From Pseudomonas sp. MM211 (GTDB taxonomy: Bacteria > Pseudomonadota > Gammaproteobacteria > Pseudomonadales > Pseudomonadaceae), in assembly GCF_020386635.1 (NCBI RefSeq), contig NZ_CP081942.1, positions 2,852,001 to 2,916,000 on the forward strand: DNA of 64,000 nucleotides, given 5' to 3'. The notes under the pieces were generated by a model. It was given only the letters and a program-made list of their open reading frames with translations, was not told where the DNA came from and made no database searches. Positions 56,068-64,000 of this stretch are shown here, piece by piece. A program made the translations under genes and the position numbers. Position 1 is the stretch's first letter; each line of letters begins with the position of its first letter.

Positions 56068-57627
56068 TCAGCCGCGCAGTTCACCCAGGCACTGGCGGAT
56101 CAACTGCACCCCCTCCTCGAGATTGGCAGCACCGCCGTAGACGTAGTGATCCGGGCGCACCAGTACGACCTGGCAGCCATGCTGCTGCAGCCAGGCACTC
56201 AGCAGCCCATCGTGTTCGCGGTACTGGTTGCGGGCCTCGGGGTGGGCGCTCAGTTGCACCACGCTCAGCGGCAGTGGCGCGCCAGCTAATGCGTCATCGA
56301 GGGCCGCCAGCAGTTCATCGGTTGCGCCGAAGGCTTCGGCAATCACCAGCCGCAAGCTTTGCCCGGTAAAGCGATCGAGCAGATCTTCCCGGCCATCGTG
56401 GGCGCTTACCCGCGGTTGTGGGAACAGTTCACCGGCTGGTTTGCGGAAGTCGATAAAGCCATCCTTCAGCCCAGGTATCAGTGATTGGCGAATGGTGCCG
56501 CCAGGCGTTTCCTGTACGGCGGCGAGCAGCAGCCGGTCACGCTCGGCGGCTTTGGTCGGATCGCGTTCGCAGATGGTCTGGCCAAACTCCTTGGCTACTT
56601 CAGTGGTGCGCTTTACATGGGGGGCGCGCTCGACCTGATAGCTGTCAAGCAGCTTGGGTGAGGCTACGCCACGCTCCACCAGCGCCAGCTTCCAGATCAG
56701 GTTCATGGCATCGCGCAGCCCCTGGCACATGCCCTGGGCGAGAAAGGGTGGGGTCATGTGCGCGGCATCGCCGAGAAAGAAGATATTGCCGACCCGCCAG
56801 CGTTCCAGAATCAGTGCGTGGAAGCGGTAGGTGGAGGCGCGCCAAATGTCATAATCCTCGGCGGGCAGCCAGCGCGAAATCAGCCTCTGAATCGACTCGG
56901 GGCGTATGATGTCGGTGGGCGTTTCGTCATCGTTGATCATGAACTCCCAGCGCCGATGCCGCCCTGGCCCAACCACGAAGGTGCTCGGCCGCCCGGTTTC
57001 GCAGTACTGCACGTTGGTTTCCGGCAGCGCGCTGCCGGCGCCCTCCTTGAGCATCACGTCGACGACCAACCAGGGTTCGTCGAAGGCCAGGTCTTCCATG
57101 TTCAGTTGCAGATTGGTGCGGATCGGGCTGGTGCCGCCGTCGCAGGCCAGCAGGTAGGTCGCACTGGCCTGTTCGACGCTGCCGTTGGCGTCGCGGAAGC
57201 TGACGCTGACCGCGCCGTCGTGATCGTCGACCTGGATGACCTCGCGGCCCAGACGCACTTCGATCTTGTCCAGGCTATCCAGATTGGCGCGCAGTGCACG
57301 CTCCAGCGGCGGCTGGGAGAACACGTAGTTGGGCGCCCAGCCGAGCAGGAACGGCGGTTTGGAGGCGTCGATGTGTTTGATCAATTGCGCTTCGGCGTTC
57401 AGGTAATGCGAGGCGCGATAGGGCATCACGTGTTCGGCAATCGAGTCGGCCAGGCCGAGGTTGTCGAAGGTGCGCATGGCTTCGTGATCCATGCCCATGG
57501 CGCGGGGGTTCTGGTAGACGCTTTCGCTCTTGTCGAGCACCAGCGTGCGCAGCCCCCACTGGCCGGCCAGGTTGGCAGCGGTGACGCCTACCGGACCCAA
57601 GCCGACGATGATCAGGTCGTAATCCAT
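56068..57627 (-). CDS. FAD-dependent aromatic hydroxylase (MhpA-like)
   Basis: About 519 residues, starting at ATG 57627, preceded by GGAGAG; ATG 57639 is also possible. The FAD site GLGPVG is near the N-terminus, the DG motif region is LLACDGGTSPIRTNL, and GDAAHMTPPFLAQGMCQGLRDAMNL is the second FAD/NADPH motif. The C-terminal thioredoxin-like domain is typical of class A hydroxylases. It closely resembles 3-(3-hydroxyphenyl)propionate hydroxylases, which make a catechol from a phenol. It is the last gene of the minus operon, following the aldehyde dehydrogenase by 44 bp. Confidence 0.9.
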   Translation of the reverse strand: MDYDLIIVGLGPVGVTAANLAGQWGLRTLVLDKSESVYQNPRAMGMDHEAMRTFDNLGLADSIAEHVMPYRASHYLNAEAQLIKHIDASKPPFLLGWAPNYVFSQPPLERALRANLDSLDKIEVRLGREVIQVDDHDGAVSVSFRDANGSVEQASATYLLACDGGTSPIRTNLQLNMEDLAFDEPWLVVDVMLKEGAGSALPETNVQYCETGRPSTFVVGPGRHRRWEFMINDDETPTDIIRPESIQRLISRWLPAEDYDIWRASTYRFHALILERWRVGNIFFLGDAAHMTPPFLAQGMCQGLRDAMNLIWKLALVERGVASPKLLDSYQVERAPHVKRTTEVAKEFGQTICERDPTKAAERDRLLLAAVQETPGGTIRQSLIPGLKDGFIDFRKPAGELFPQPRVSAHDGREDLLDRFTGQSLRLVIAEAFGATDELLAALDDALAGAPLPLSVVQLSAHPEARNQYREHDGLLSAWLQQHGCQVVLVRPDHYVYGGAANLEEGVQLIRQCLGELRG

Positions 57628-57670
57628 AATGCTCTCCATCTTGTTGTTGTCATGGGGCCGAGCTGTCGCT

Positions 57671-59101
57671 TCAGGCCTGGGTATAGGCGGTTTTCACGCT
57701 GGTGAAGAATTCGATGGCGTGTCGCCCCTGTTCCCGCGAGCCGTGGCTGGAGGCTTTGGTACCGCCGAAGGGCACGTGATAGTCGACGCCGGCAGTCGGC
57801 GTGTTGACCATCACCATGCCGCTCTGCACATGGCGCTTGTAATGAGTGGCGTGCTTCAGCGACGTGGTACAGATGCCCGCCGATAAGCCGAAAGGCGTGT
57901 CGTTGGCGATTTCCAGGGCGTGCTCGTAATCGTCGACGGCGATCACGCAGGCCACCGGGCCGAATATTTCTTCCTGGGCGATACGCATGTTCGACTGGGT
58001 ATCGGTGAACAGCGCCGGGCTCATGTAGTAGCCCTCGGTGTCACGCGTCAACGCCTGGCCACCCTGAACCAGCACGGCGCCTTCGCGCTGGCCGATGTCG
58101 ACGTAGTCGAGGTTCTGGCTGAGCTGGCTCATGTCGGCGACCGGGCCGATCTGGCTGTCCACTTGCAAGGCATGGCCGACGCGCAGCCCGGCCAGGCGCT
58201 CGCTGACCGCTTCGACGAAGTGTCCATGGATGGCCTTTTCGACGATAAACCGCGAGGACGCGGTACAGCGCTGTCCGGTAGAGAAGTACGCACCCTGAAC
58301 GGCACATTCCACCGCCTGCTCGAGGTTGGCGTCGGCCAATACCACCAGCGGATTCTTGCCGCCCATTTCCAGCTGCAGTTTGGCGAAACGCTGCCCGGCC
58401 GTGCGCATCAGGCGTTGGCCGGTGGCAGTCGATCCGGTGAAGCTGATCGCCCGTACCTGGGTGGATTCGGCCAGTGCTTCACCGATCACGCTGCCGCGAC
58501 CCATCACCAGATTGAAGGTGCCAGGTGGCAAGCCCGCGCGGCTGATGATCTCGGCCAGTGCCCAGGCGCTACCAGGCACAAGGTCGGCCGGCTTGAACAC
58601 CACGGCATTGCCGTACGCCAGGGCCGGCGCGATCTTCCAGGCGGGTATGGCGATGGGGAAATTCCACGGCGTGATGATGCCCACCACACCAACCGGCTGG
58701 CGCAGTACATCGACGTCGATGCCGGGGCGCACCGATTCGATATGTTCGCCGGACACCCGCAGGGCTTCTCCGGCGAAGAATTTGAAGATATGCCCGGCCC
58801 GGCCGACTTCGGCGATGGCTTCAGCCAGCACCTTGCCTTCCTCGCGGGCCAGCAGGCGGCCGAGTTCTTCACGGCGCGCGAGGATCTCCTGGCCGATCAA
58901 GTCCAGTGCCTCGGCACGGCGCTGGGAGCCACCGGCCGACCATAGCGGTTGTGCGGCCGCAGCCGCTTCGATGGCATTGCGAGTGTCCTGAGCGTCGGCC
59001 TGAGCGTACAGGCCGACTCGATCCGTCAGATCCGAAGGGCTGAGGTTTTCACGTACCGTCTGGCCTTCGCACCAGACCCCGTCGATGAAATTCTTGTGCA
59101 T
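57671..59101 (-). CDS. Aldehyde dehydrogenase
   Basis: A 476-residue NAD(P)-dependent aldehyde dehydrogenase with all catalytic residues: Asn147 in TPWNFP, Glu245 in LEMGGKNP and Cys279 in GQRCTASS. The C-terminal EIFGPVACVIAVDDYEHAL and PFGGTKASSHGSREQG fit the betaine/semialdehyde group. In this operon it would oxidise a semialdehyde from ring cleavage or side-chain degradation. It is 49 bp after the VOC gene. Confidence 0.92.
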   Translation of the reverse strand: MHKNFIDGVWCEGQTVRENLSPSDLTDRVGLYAQADAQDTRNAIEAAAAAQPLWSAGGSQRRAEALDLIGQEILARREELGRLLAREEGKVLAEAIAEVGRAGHIFKFFAGEALRVSGEHIESVRPGIDVDVLRQPVGVVGIITPWNFPIAIPAWKIAPALAYGNAVVFKPADLVPGSAWALAEIISRAGLPPGTFNLVMGRGSVIGEALAESTQVRAISFTGSTATGQRLMRTAGQRFAKLQLEMGGKNPLVVLADANLEQAVECAVQGAYFSTGQRCTASSRFIVEKAIHGHFVEAVSERLAGLRVGHALQVDSQIGPVADMSQLSQNLDYVDIGQREGAVLVQGGQALTRDTEGYYMSPALFTDTQSNMRIAQEEIFGPVACVIAVDDYEHALEIANDTPFGLSAGICTTSLKHATHYKRHVQSGMVMVNTPTAGVDYHVPFGGTKASSHGSREQGRHAIEFFTSVKTAYTQA

Positions 59102-59150
59102 GTGCTGTTACCCGAGATGGCGTGCGGCCCTGTGGGCCGCACCGGATTGC

Positions 59151-59708
59151 TCACCAGCTGACGCGTTGCTCGGCGATGCGCTGGCGGGTCGACTCGATCC
59201 ATTGTTCGCGGGTCTGGAAGCCCGGCCGACGTCGACACATGGCTTCGGTGGTGGCGAGAATCTGCTCGCTGCTCTGCTCCAGATCCAGCGGCTCGCGGCA
59301 TGGCTGGTTGGTGTAGAAGGGTGCGTCCACATACATCTCGATGGGGTTGCCTTCCGGATCCTTGAAGTACATCGACCAGGCGTTGCCATGGTCAACCTGA
59401 TCAAGCGGGCCTAGGCCGTTGGCCTTGGCAAAGGCGTAGTAGGCCCTGAGATCGTCCAGGCTATCGAGCAGGAAGGACAGCTGGTTGATCGGGTTGAACG
59501 GCAGATCCGTCGGCTTGCCGTCGAACAGCACCAGTTGGTGGTGCACCTCCGGATTTTGGGTCATGAAGAACAGGCGATGGCCGGTAGAGGCCACTCCCTT
59601 GTCGCTGATGACGAAGCCCAGTTTGCTGCAGTAGAACTCGACCATGTTGTCCAGGTCGCTGCAGAAGGTGCCGGTGTGGGTGAAGTTGATGCGGGGCAGG
59701 GTGGCCAT
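59151..59708 (-). CDS. VOC-family extradiol dioxygenase-like protein
   Basis: A 185-residue protein with two VOC half-modules. The first starts INFTHTGTFCSDLDNMVEFY and includes His11 and His56-His57 in VHHQLVLF; the second has VDHGNAWSMYFKDPEGNPIEMYVD with the terminal Glu. These could form the His-His-Glu iron site of extradiol ring-cleavage enzymes. It is much shorter than classical two-domain type I extradiol enzymes (about 300 residues). The C-terminal ~50 residues are a helical tail. AGGA precedes the ATG. Placed beside a hydroxylase and a FAH-family enzyme, ring cleavage is the natural hypothesis. Confidence 0.82.
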   Translation of the reverse strand: MATLPRINFTHTGTFCSDLDNMVEFYCSKLGFVISDKGVASTGHRLFFMTQNPEVHHQLVLFDGKPTDLPFNPINQLSFLLDSLDDLRAYYAFAKANGLGPLDQVDHGNAWSMYFKDPEGNPIEMYVDAPFYTNQPCREPLDLEQSSEQILATTEAMCRRRPGFQTREQWIESTRQRIAEQRVSW

Positions 59709-59749
59709 GTGCGTATTCCTAATGTTGTGCTTATTCGAGGATGGGTGGC

Positions 59750-60601
59750 TCAGGCTTCGTCGATGACCGGATTACTCAAGGTGCCGATCTGGCTGATCAT
59801 CACTTCGAATACGTCTCCAGGCTTGAGGAAGATCGGCGGGTTGCGCTTGAAGCCGATACCGCTGGGTGTCCCGGTGGCGAGGATGTCGCCGGGGTTCCAG
59901 TCCAGTGCCTGGGAGACGTATGAAATGAGCTGTGGAATGTCGAACGCCAGTTCGGACAGGTTGCCCTCCTGCAACTGCTCGCCATTGAGAATGCCGCGAA
60001 CCTGCAGTTCGCGATAGTCGGCAATCTCGTCTGCGGTCACCAGCCAGGGGCCCAGCGCGCCGGTGAAGCGGAAGGTTTTGCCCATGCCGTATTGGTGGGT
60101 GTGGAACTGCCAGTCGCGCACGCTGGCATCGTTGAAGCAGGTGTAGCCAGCCACGTGATCCATGGCGTCTTCCGGGGCGATGTGTGAGCCGCCTTTGCCG
60201 ATTACCACCGCCAGCTCGGCCTCGAAATCGAATTCCTGAGACACCTTCGGGCGTACCAGCGGCGCGCCGTGGGCCTGCAGGGTTTCGGCGAAGCGCTGGA
60301 AGATCACCGGGTGCTTGCCGACCTTGCGACCGGCCTCTTCAGCATGGGCGACATAGTTGATGCCCACGCAGATGACTTTGCCGGGTGCCGGGATGACCGG
60401 TGCCAGGGTGACGTCGGTGAGTGCGTACTCACCCTGGGCGGTGGCCGTCAGCTCGCGAGCCTTGGTCAGCTGTGTCGGGGAGGCGAGCAAGGTGGCCAGA
60501 TCGGGGATATCGGCGAAGTGAGCGCCCAGGTCGACGACCCGTTCGCCAACGACGGCGCCATACCCGGCTCGACCGTTGAGGTGGAAGGAAACGAGTTTCA
60601 T
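59750..60601 (-). CDS. Fumarylacetoacetate hydrolase family protein
   Basis: A 283-residue FAH-fold enzyme, starting at ATG 60601 with GAGAGG upstream. Metal-binding and catalytic blocks are visible: CVGINYVAHAEEAG, DFEAELAVVIGKGG, GYTCFNDASVRDWQ and TGTPSGIGF. The family hydrolyses, isomerises or decarboxylates ring-cleavage products. It is the first gene of the minus operon, 41 bp before the VOC gene, and its promoter region has three GntR-like sites. Confidence 0.92.
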   Translation of the reverse strand: MKLVSFHLNGRAGYGAVVGERVVDLGAHFADIPDLATLLASPTQLTKARELTATAQGEYALTDVTLAPVIPAPGKVICVGINYVAHAEEAGRKVGKHPVIFQRFAETLQAHGAPLVRPKVSQEFDFEAELAVVIGKGGSHIAPEDAMDHVAGYTCFNDASVRDWQFHTHQYGMGKTFRFTGALGPWLVTADEIADYRELQVRGILNGEQLQEGNLSELAFDIPQLISYVSQALDWNPGDILATGTPSGIGFKRNPPIFLKPGDVFEVMISQIGTLSNPVIDEA

Positions 60602-60620
60602 GGTGTGACCTCTCTTTTGT

Positions 60621-60632
60621 TTTGTGCATAAA
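60621..60632. promoter_or_regulatory. Predicted GntR operator, divergent catabolic promoters
   Basis: TTTGTGCATAAA is identical to the 12-mer before gntR and one base different from the one before the chemoreceptor. It lies 20 bp before the FAH-family start. Confidence 0.7.
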
Positions 60633-60642
60633 ACATAAGTTC

Positions 60643-60660
60643 TTGCACAATAAAGTGCAA
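60643..60660. promoter_or_regulatory. Second GntR-type dyad in the divergent region
   Basis: TTGCACAATAAAGTGCAA is a perfect 6-bp inverted repeat around six bases, built of the same GTGCA half-sites. It is followed by ATGCATAAT at 60662. It lies midway between the two divergent operons. Confidence 0.65.
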
Positions 60661-60714
60661 GATGCATAATGAAAACACGCCAATAAAAATATTCCCGGCG
60701 TAGGAGAACGAGTG

Positions 60715-61296
60715 ATGGCATTGGTGAAAGTCCGCAAATTCAAGCTGGATATCGAAGACGTCCTTCATGAGCGTGGCCCTGTGGCTGCTCAACCGCTGAG
60801 GGTCGCAGTGGCCACGGCGGTGATCGAAAACCCCTATGCCGGGCGTTACGAAGAGGATCTGCTGCCGTTCATGCAGGAGCTGCGGGCACTGGGCTCGGAT
60901 CTTTCGCAACGCCTGGTCGATGTGCTAGGCGGTGCAGACAAGGTGCAGGCCTATGGCAAGGCCGCCATCGTTGGTGAAGATGGCGAGCTGGAGCACGGCG
61001 CTGTGTGGCATGAGGCAGGTGGCTGGGCCATGCGCGCACTGCTTGGCGAACCCAAGGCCATCGTCCCGGCGGCCAAGACCATTGGCGGCCCGGGTTGCCG
61101 ATTGATGATGCCGCTGGGGCACATTCATGCCGCTTATGTGCGTAGCCATTTCGGGGTGGCCGAGGTGACGCTATGGGACGGCCCGCGCCGCAACGAGATC
61201 GCCTTCGCGCTGGCCATGGCCAGCGGTGGCCGTATCCATGCCCGCCTGGGCGGGCTCGCCGCCGCTGACGTCAAGGGTGAAGACGGGCTGCGCTGA
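60715..61296 (+). CDS. DUF1185 (amino acid synthesis family) protein
   Basis: A 193-residue protein, starting at ATG 60715 with AGGAG 8 bases upstream. It belongs to the DUF1185 family, shown by VATAVIENPYAGRYEEDL, YGKAAIVGEDGELEHGAVW and HIHAAYVRSHF. The family name is misleading: these genes are frequent in catabolic clusters, and the catalytic role is unknown. First gene of the plus operon, divergent from the FAH-family gene. Confidence 0.88.
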   Translation: MALVKVRKFKLDIEDVLHERGPVAAQPLRVAVATAVIENPYAGRYEEDLLPFMQELRALGSDLSQRLVDVLGGADKVQAYGKAAIVGEDGELEHGAVWHEAGGWAMRALLGEPKAIVPAAKTIGGPGCRLMMPLGHIHAAYVRSHFGVAEVTLWDGPRRNEIAFALAMASGGRIHARLGGLAAADVKGEDGLR

Positions 61297-61369
61297 TTCA
61301 ACGGTTTCTCCGCCCGTGCCAGGGTGCGGGCGGTCGGCAAATAACAAGAACAAGAGTTGGAGAAACAGC

Positions 61370-62485
61370 ATGACCACAAAGATGATGCGGGCCGCGCGTA
61401 TGTACGAGGGCGGCAAACCGATGGAGATCGAGCAGCTTGCGGTTCCCTCCATTCGTCCTACCGAGGTGCTGGTGCGGGTCAAAGCCTGCGGCATCGTGCC
61501 GAATCTGCACAATATTCTCACCAACTGGAAAAGCTGGTTCCCGCACCTGCCGCTGCCGCAGCTGCCGGCGGTGTTCGGGCTGGATCCGACCGGCGTCATC
61601 GAGTCGGTCGGCGAGCAGGTCTACGACTTCAAGCCTGGTGACCGCGTGTACGTGAACCCGGCGCGCTACTGCGGTTCCTGCCGTGCCTGTCGCGCTGGTA
61701 ATACCACTGCTTGCACGGCTTACACCTTCAATGGCTATTTCGGCTTCACTGCCCGCAGCCCACGGATGTTCGAGGACTATCCCTACGGCGGTCTGTGCGA
61801 GTTCATGCCGGCGCCGCAGTACAGCCTGGTCAAGCTGCCAGACAACATGGCCTTCGAGACCGCCGCGCGCCTGGGGTATCTGGGTACCGCCTACCGGGCC
61901 TTGCTCAAGGCCAAGGTCGGGCCCGGCAGCACCATTCTCATCAACGGCATCAGCGGCACTCTCGGTCTTGGCGCGGTCGCCCTGGCACTGGCCATGGGCG
62001 TGCGGCGCATTCTCGGTACCGCCCGCAACGAGGCGCTGTTCCAGCGCGTGAAGGATCTGGCCGCCCCTGGCCGTATCCAGATTCATACCCTGGGCAAGGG
62101 CAGCACCGCGCAGTGGGTGAATGAGGTGACCCACGGTGAGGGCCTCGATGCAGTGATCGATGCGCTCGGCCCAGGCGCTCCGGCTGAAAGCCTGATCGAT
62201 GCGTTCAAAGGCCTGCACCGCGGCGGCCATCTGATCAACATCGGTGCGGTGTCCGGGCCGGTGCCGCTGGATCTGCACTGGATGATGGACAACGACATTC
62301 AGCTCAGCGGCTCCGCCTGGTTCACCACCGGGCAGGGGCAGGACATGGCCGACATGGTGGAGTCCGGTGCGCTGGATCTGTCGTTCTTCGAGCACAGCGT
62401 ATTTTCGCTGGATGAAGTCAACCAGGCCATCAGCGGGATCGAAAACCGCAACGGTGGTTTCGGTAACTACGTCATCTGTCCTTGA
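61370..62485 (+). CDS. Zinc-binding alcohol dehydrogenase (MDR)
   Basis: A 371-residue MDR dehydrogenase. The start is ATG 61370 with GGAG 8 bases upstream. Structural zinc cysteines are in YCGSCRACRAGNTTAC, and the nucleotide region is INGISGTLGLGAVALALAMG. In the catalytic zinc region the usual CGxDxH reads CGIVPNLHN, so the Asp/Ser after Cys is changed; zinc binding there may differ. Third-strand GYLGTAYRAL is typical. It probably oxidises or reduces an intermediate of the pathway. Second gene in the plus operon, 73 bp after DUF1185. Confidence 0.88.
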   Translation: MTTKMMRAARMYEGGKPMEIEQLAVPSIRPTEVLVRVKACGIVPNLHNILTNWKSWFPHLPLPQLPAVFGLDPTGVIESVGEQVYDFKPGDRVYVNPARYCGSCRACRAGNTTACTAYTFNGYFGFTARSPRMFEDYPYGGLCEFMPAPQYSLVKLPDNMAFETAARLGYLGTAYRALLKAKVGPGSTILINGISGTLGLGAVALALAMGVRRILGTARNEALFQRVKDLAAPGRIQIHTLGKGSTAQWVNEVTHGEGLDAVIDALGPGAPAESLIDAFKGLHRGGHLINIGAVSGPVPLDLHWMMDNDIQLSGSAWFTTGQGQDMADMVESGALDLSFFEHSVFSLDEVNQAISGIENRNGGFGNYVICP

Positions 62486-62554
62486 ATCGGTGACCGGGTG
62501 TAGCGTTGCCGCCGCACCCGGTTCTTCACGCGTTGGATGTGGGAGGGGCTTTGC

Positions 62555-63088
62555 ATGCAGGTAAGAAGAATCGTCACCGGGCACGATGAGCAAGGTAAGG
62601 CCGTATTCCTTGCCGATGGGCCAGCGCCACGCGCCAAGAATTTTCAGGACATGCCGGGCTACGGTATCGCGCAGTTATGGGCGACCCAGCCGGGCAGTGA
62701 CGCAGGCCGCGATCTGACTCTGGCGGGTGGCTCGCTGGTTCCGGGGCCAGGCGGCACTTCGTTGCTGTTCGTCAGCCTGCCGCCGGATACGGTTATGGCA
62801 GCGCCCATCGATCCGCAGCGCGCCGTAGCGGAAATGATCGAGAACCTACCAGGGTTGATCGACCTCTTCGAAGTTGACGATCCGGCCATGCACCGTTCGC
62901 CAGCAATCGACTACGGCATATTGCTCGAAGGCGAGCTGTGGCTGGAGCTTGATGACGGCGAGCAGCGCCTGCTGCGGCCAGGTGATGTGGTTATTCAGCA
63001 GGGCACGCGACACGCCTGGCGCAATCGCTCACAGGCTGTCGCCAAAGCGGTATTTTTCATGGTGGGCGCGGTTCCTCCCGCTCGCTGA
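62555..63088 (+). CDS. Cupin domain protein
   Basis: A 177-residue protein, starting at ATG 62555 with GGAGG 8 bases upstream. The C-terminal half is a cupin: YGILLEGELWLELDDGEQRLLRPGDVVIQQGTRHAWRNRS has the two motif blocks, and the first histidines of motif 1 are partly missing. Similar proteins are seen with gentisate or salicylate-like pathways, but catalysis is not certain. It may bind a pathway intermediate or be a hydrolase/isomerase-like helper. 69 bp after the dehydrogenase. Confidence 0.85.
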   Translation: MQVRRIVTGHDEQGKAVFLADGPAPRAKNFQDMPGYGIAQLWATQPGSDAGRDLTLAGGSLVPGPGGTSLLFVSLPPDTVMAAPIDPQRAVAEMIENLPGLIDLFEVDDPAMHRSPAIDYGILLEGELWLELDDGEQRLLRPGDVVIQQGTRHAWRNRSQAVAKAVFFMVGAVPPAR

Positions 63089-63160
63089 CCCAAACCCTTT
63101 CAACGGCACGCCGACCCATTCGCTCGCGGATGTCGGTTCGCCGTGCCTGTGAGACTTGTT

Positions 63161-64000
63161 ATGAGCAACGCCGTAATCGTGGCAGCAGCGCGTACACCCA
63201 TCGGACGTTTTCAGGGGATTCTGGCCAGCGAGTCGGCCGTCGATCTGGGCGCGCTGGTCATCCGCGCGGTACTCGAACGCAGCGGCCTGGCGGCCGATCA
63301 GGTCAATGAAGTGATCATGGGCCAGGTACTGACCGCCGGCGCCGGGCAGAACCCGGCGCGGCAGAGCGCGATTCGCGGCGGGCTGCCTTACACCGTGCCG
63401 GCGATGACCATCAACAAGGTCTGCGGCTCCGGTCTGAAGGCCATACAGCTGGCGGCCCAGGCGATTCGTTGTGGTGATGCCGAGGTAGTGATTGCCGGTG
63501 GCCAGGAGAGCATGAGTAACGCGCCTTACTTGCTGGAAAACGCCCGCAGCGGGCTGCGCATGGGCCACGGCCAGTTGCGTGACAGCATGCTCCACGACGG
63601 TTTGTGGGATGCCTTCAACGATTACCACATGGGCATTACCGCCGAGAACCTGGCGGAGCAGTACGGCATTACCCGTGAGCAGCAGGATGCCTATGCGCTC
63701 GAGTCACAGCAGCGGGCTGTACGTGCGCAGAGCGATGGGCGCTTTCGCCAGGAGATTGTTCCGGTTCCGGTGAAGGGCAAACGTGGCGCGCGGTTGCTGG
63801 TCGACAGTGACGAGCAACCGATGTCGACCGCCTCGCTGGAAAGTCTGGCTCGCCTGCGTCCTACGTTCCAGGCCGAGGGCAGCGTGACCGCCGGCAATGC
63901 ATCACCGCTGAACGATGGCGCTGCAGCGGTGATCCTGATGAGCGAGGAAAAGGCCCGTGCCCTGGGGCTGCCAATCATGGCGCGCATCGTCGCGTTCGCC
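63161..64000 (+). CDS. Acetyl-CoA acetyltransferase (thiolase), truncated by window end
   Basis: The first 280 codons are present from ATG 63161. The start AVIVAAARTPIGRFQG and the acyl-enzyme Cys in INKVCGSGLKAIQLAAQAI are classical thiolase. ESMSNAPYLL and SVTAGNASPLNDGAAAVI follow. The C-terminal third, with the GHP and CxGGG motifs, lies beyond the window. It should cleave or form a 3-ketoacyl-CoA, suggesting that the pathway ends in CoA thioesters. It is in line with the cupin gene, 72 bp apart. Confidence 0.93.
   Translation, partial: MSNAVIVAAARTPIGRFQGILASESAVDLGALVIRAVLERSGLAADQVNEVIMGQVLTAGAGQNPARQSAIRGGLPYTVPAMTINKVCGSGLKAIQLAAQAIRCGDAEVVIAGGQESMSNAPYLLENARSGLRMGHGQLRDSMLHDGLWDAFNDYHMGITAENLAEQYGITREQQDAYALESQQRAVRAQSDGRFRQEIVPVPVKGKRGARLLVDSDEQPMSTASLESLARLRPTFQAEGSVTAGNASPLNDGAAAVILMSEEKARALGLPIMARIVAFA

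Noticed and set aside
1..64000. tRNA, rRNA, CRISPR array, integrase, intact insertion sequence or prophage
   Set aside because: None was seen on either strand; the repeats found are protein-internal or REP-like hairpins.

Overview
The window looks like chromosomal DNA of a Pseudomonas (sensu lato). It is GC-rich, and it carries several genes typical of that group: an EstA-type GDSL esterase autotransporter, a DUF1302/DUF1329/YCF48/RND export cluster, HBM- and 4HB-type chemoreceptors, a gamma-proteobacterial RsbRST module, and hairpin intergenic repeats of the Pseudomonas type. No rRNA, tRNA, CRISPR array, integrase or intact insertion sequence was seen.

Layout. (1) 0-6.4 kb: an AraC regulator, a GMC flavin oxidoreductase, and a 1094-residue HrpK-like protein built on three 133-residue repeats of exactly equal length. 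(2) 6.6-22.5 kb: an accessory patchwork rich in short-chain dehydrogenases (four classical SDRs plus two related Rossmann proteins). It also holds an MFS pump with a divergent TetR and two matching operators, an ABM monooxygenase, a LysR stub, a second AraC with a divergent SDR-VOC-saccharopine-type operon, a frameshifted DJ-1/PfpI gene, and an Old Yellow Enzyme with its TetR and palindromic operator. (3) 22.6-27.6 kb: a decayed panB tail, a chemoreceptor with a C-terminal Cache-like domain, and a talarate/galactarate dehydratase-like enolase beside a LacI regulator. (4) 27.7-33.0 kb: a cobalamin riboswitch followed by a TonB-dependent receptor and a BtuFCD-like ABC transporter. (5) 33.1-38.5 kb: a zinc alcohol dehydrogenase, the EstA esterase, an unknown membrane protein, and the Sco1/CtaG oxidase assembly genes.

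(6) 38.5-46.0 kb: a chemoreceptor, then a tightly overlapping six-gene stressosome operon: RsbR, RsbS, RsbT, a fused ATPase-PP2C phosphatase, a histidine kinase and a REC-PAS-HK-REC hybrid kinase. (7) 46.0-53.1 kb: the RND/YCF48/DUF1329/DUF1302 cluster on the minus strand, with the RND gene frameshifted by one extra base, plus a GlcG/HbpS-like gene. (8) 53.2-64.0 kb: an HBM chemoreceptor, a GntR regulator and two divergent catabolic operons. The minus operon encodes FAH hydrolase, VOC dioxygenase-like protein, aldehyde dehydrogenase and FAD monooxygenase. The plus operon encodes DUF1185 protein, zinc dehydrogenase, cupin and a thiolase cut by the window end.

The most coherent new-looking biology is region 8. 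The 12-mer TTTGTGCAYAAA recurs upstream of the chemoreceptor, upstream of gntR, and between the two catabolic operons. This suggests one GntR regulon joining chemotaxis, possibly outer-membrane traffic and export, and degradation of an aromatic or cyclic compound. The stressosome operon with a two-component output is the second. All functions are read from sequence motifs and remembered family features; no database search was run.
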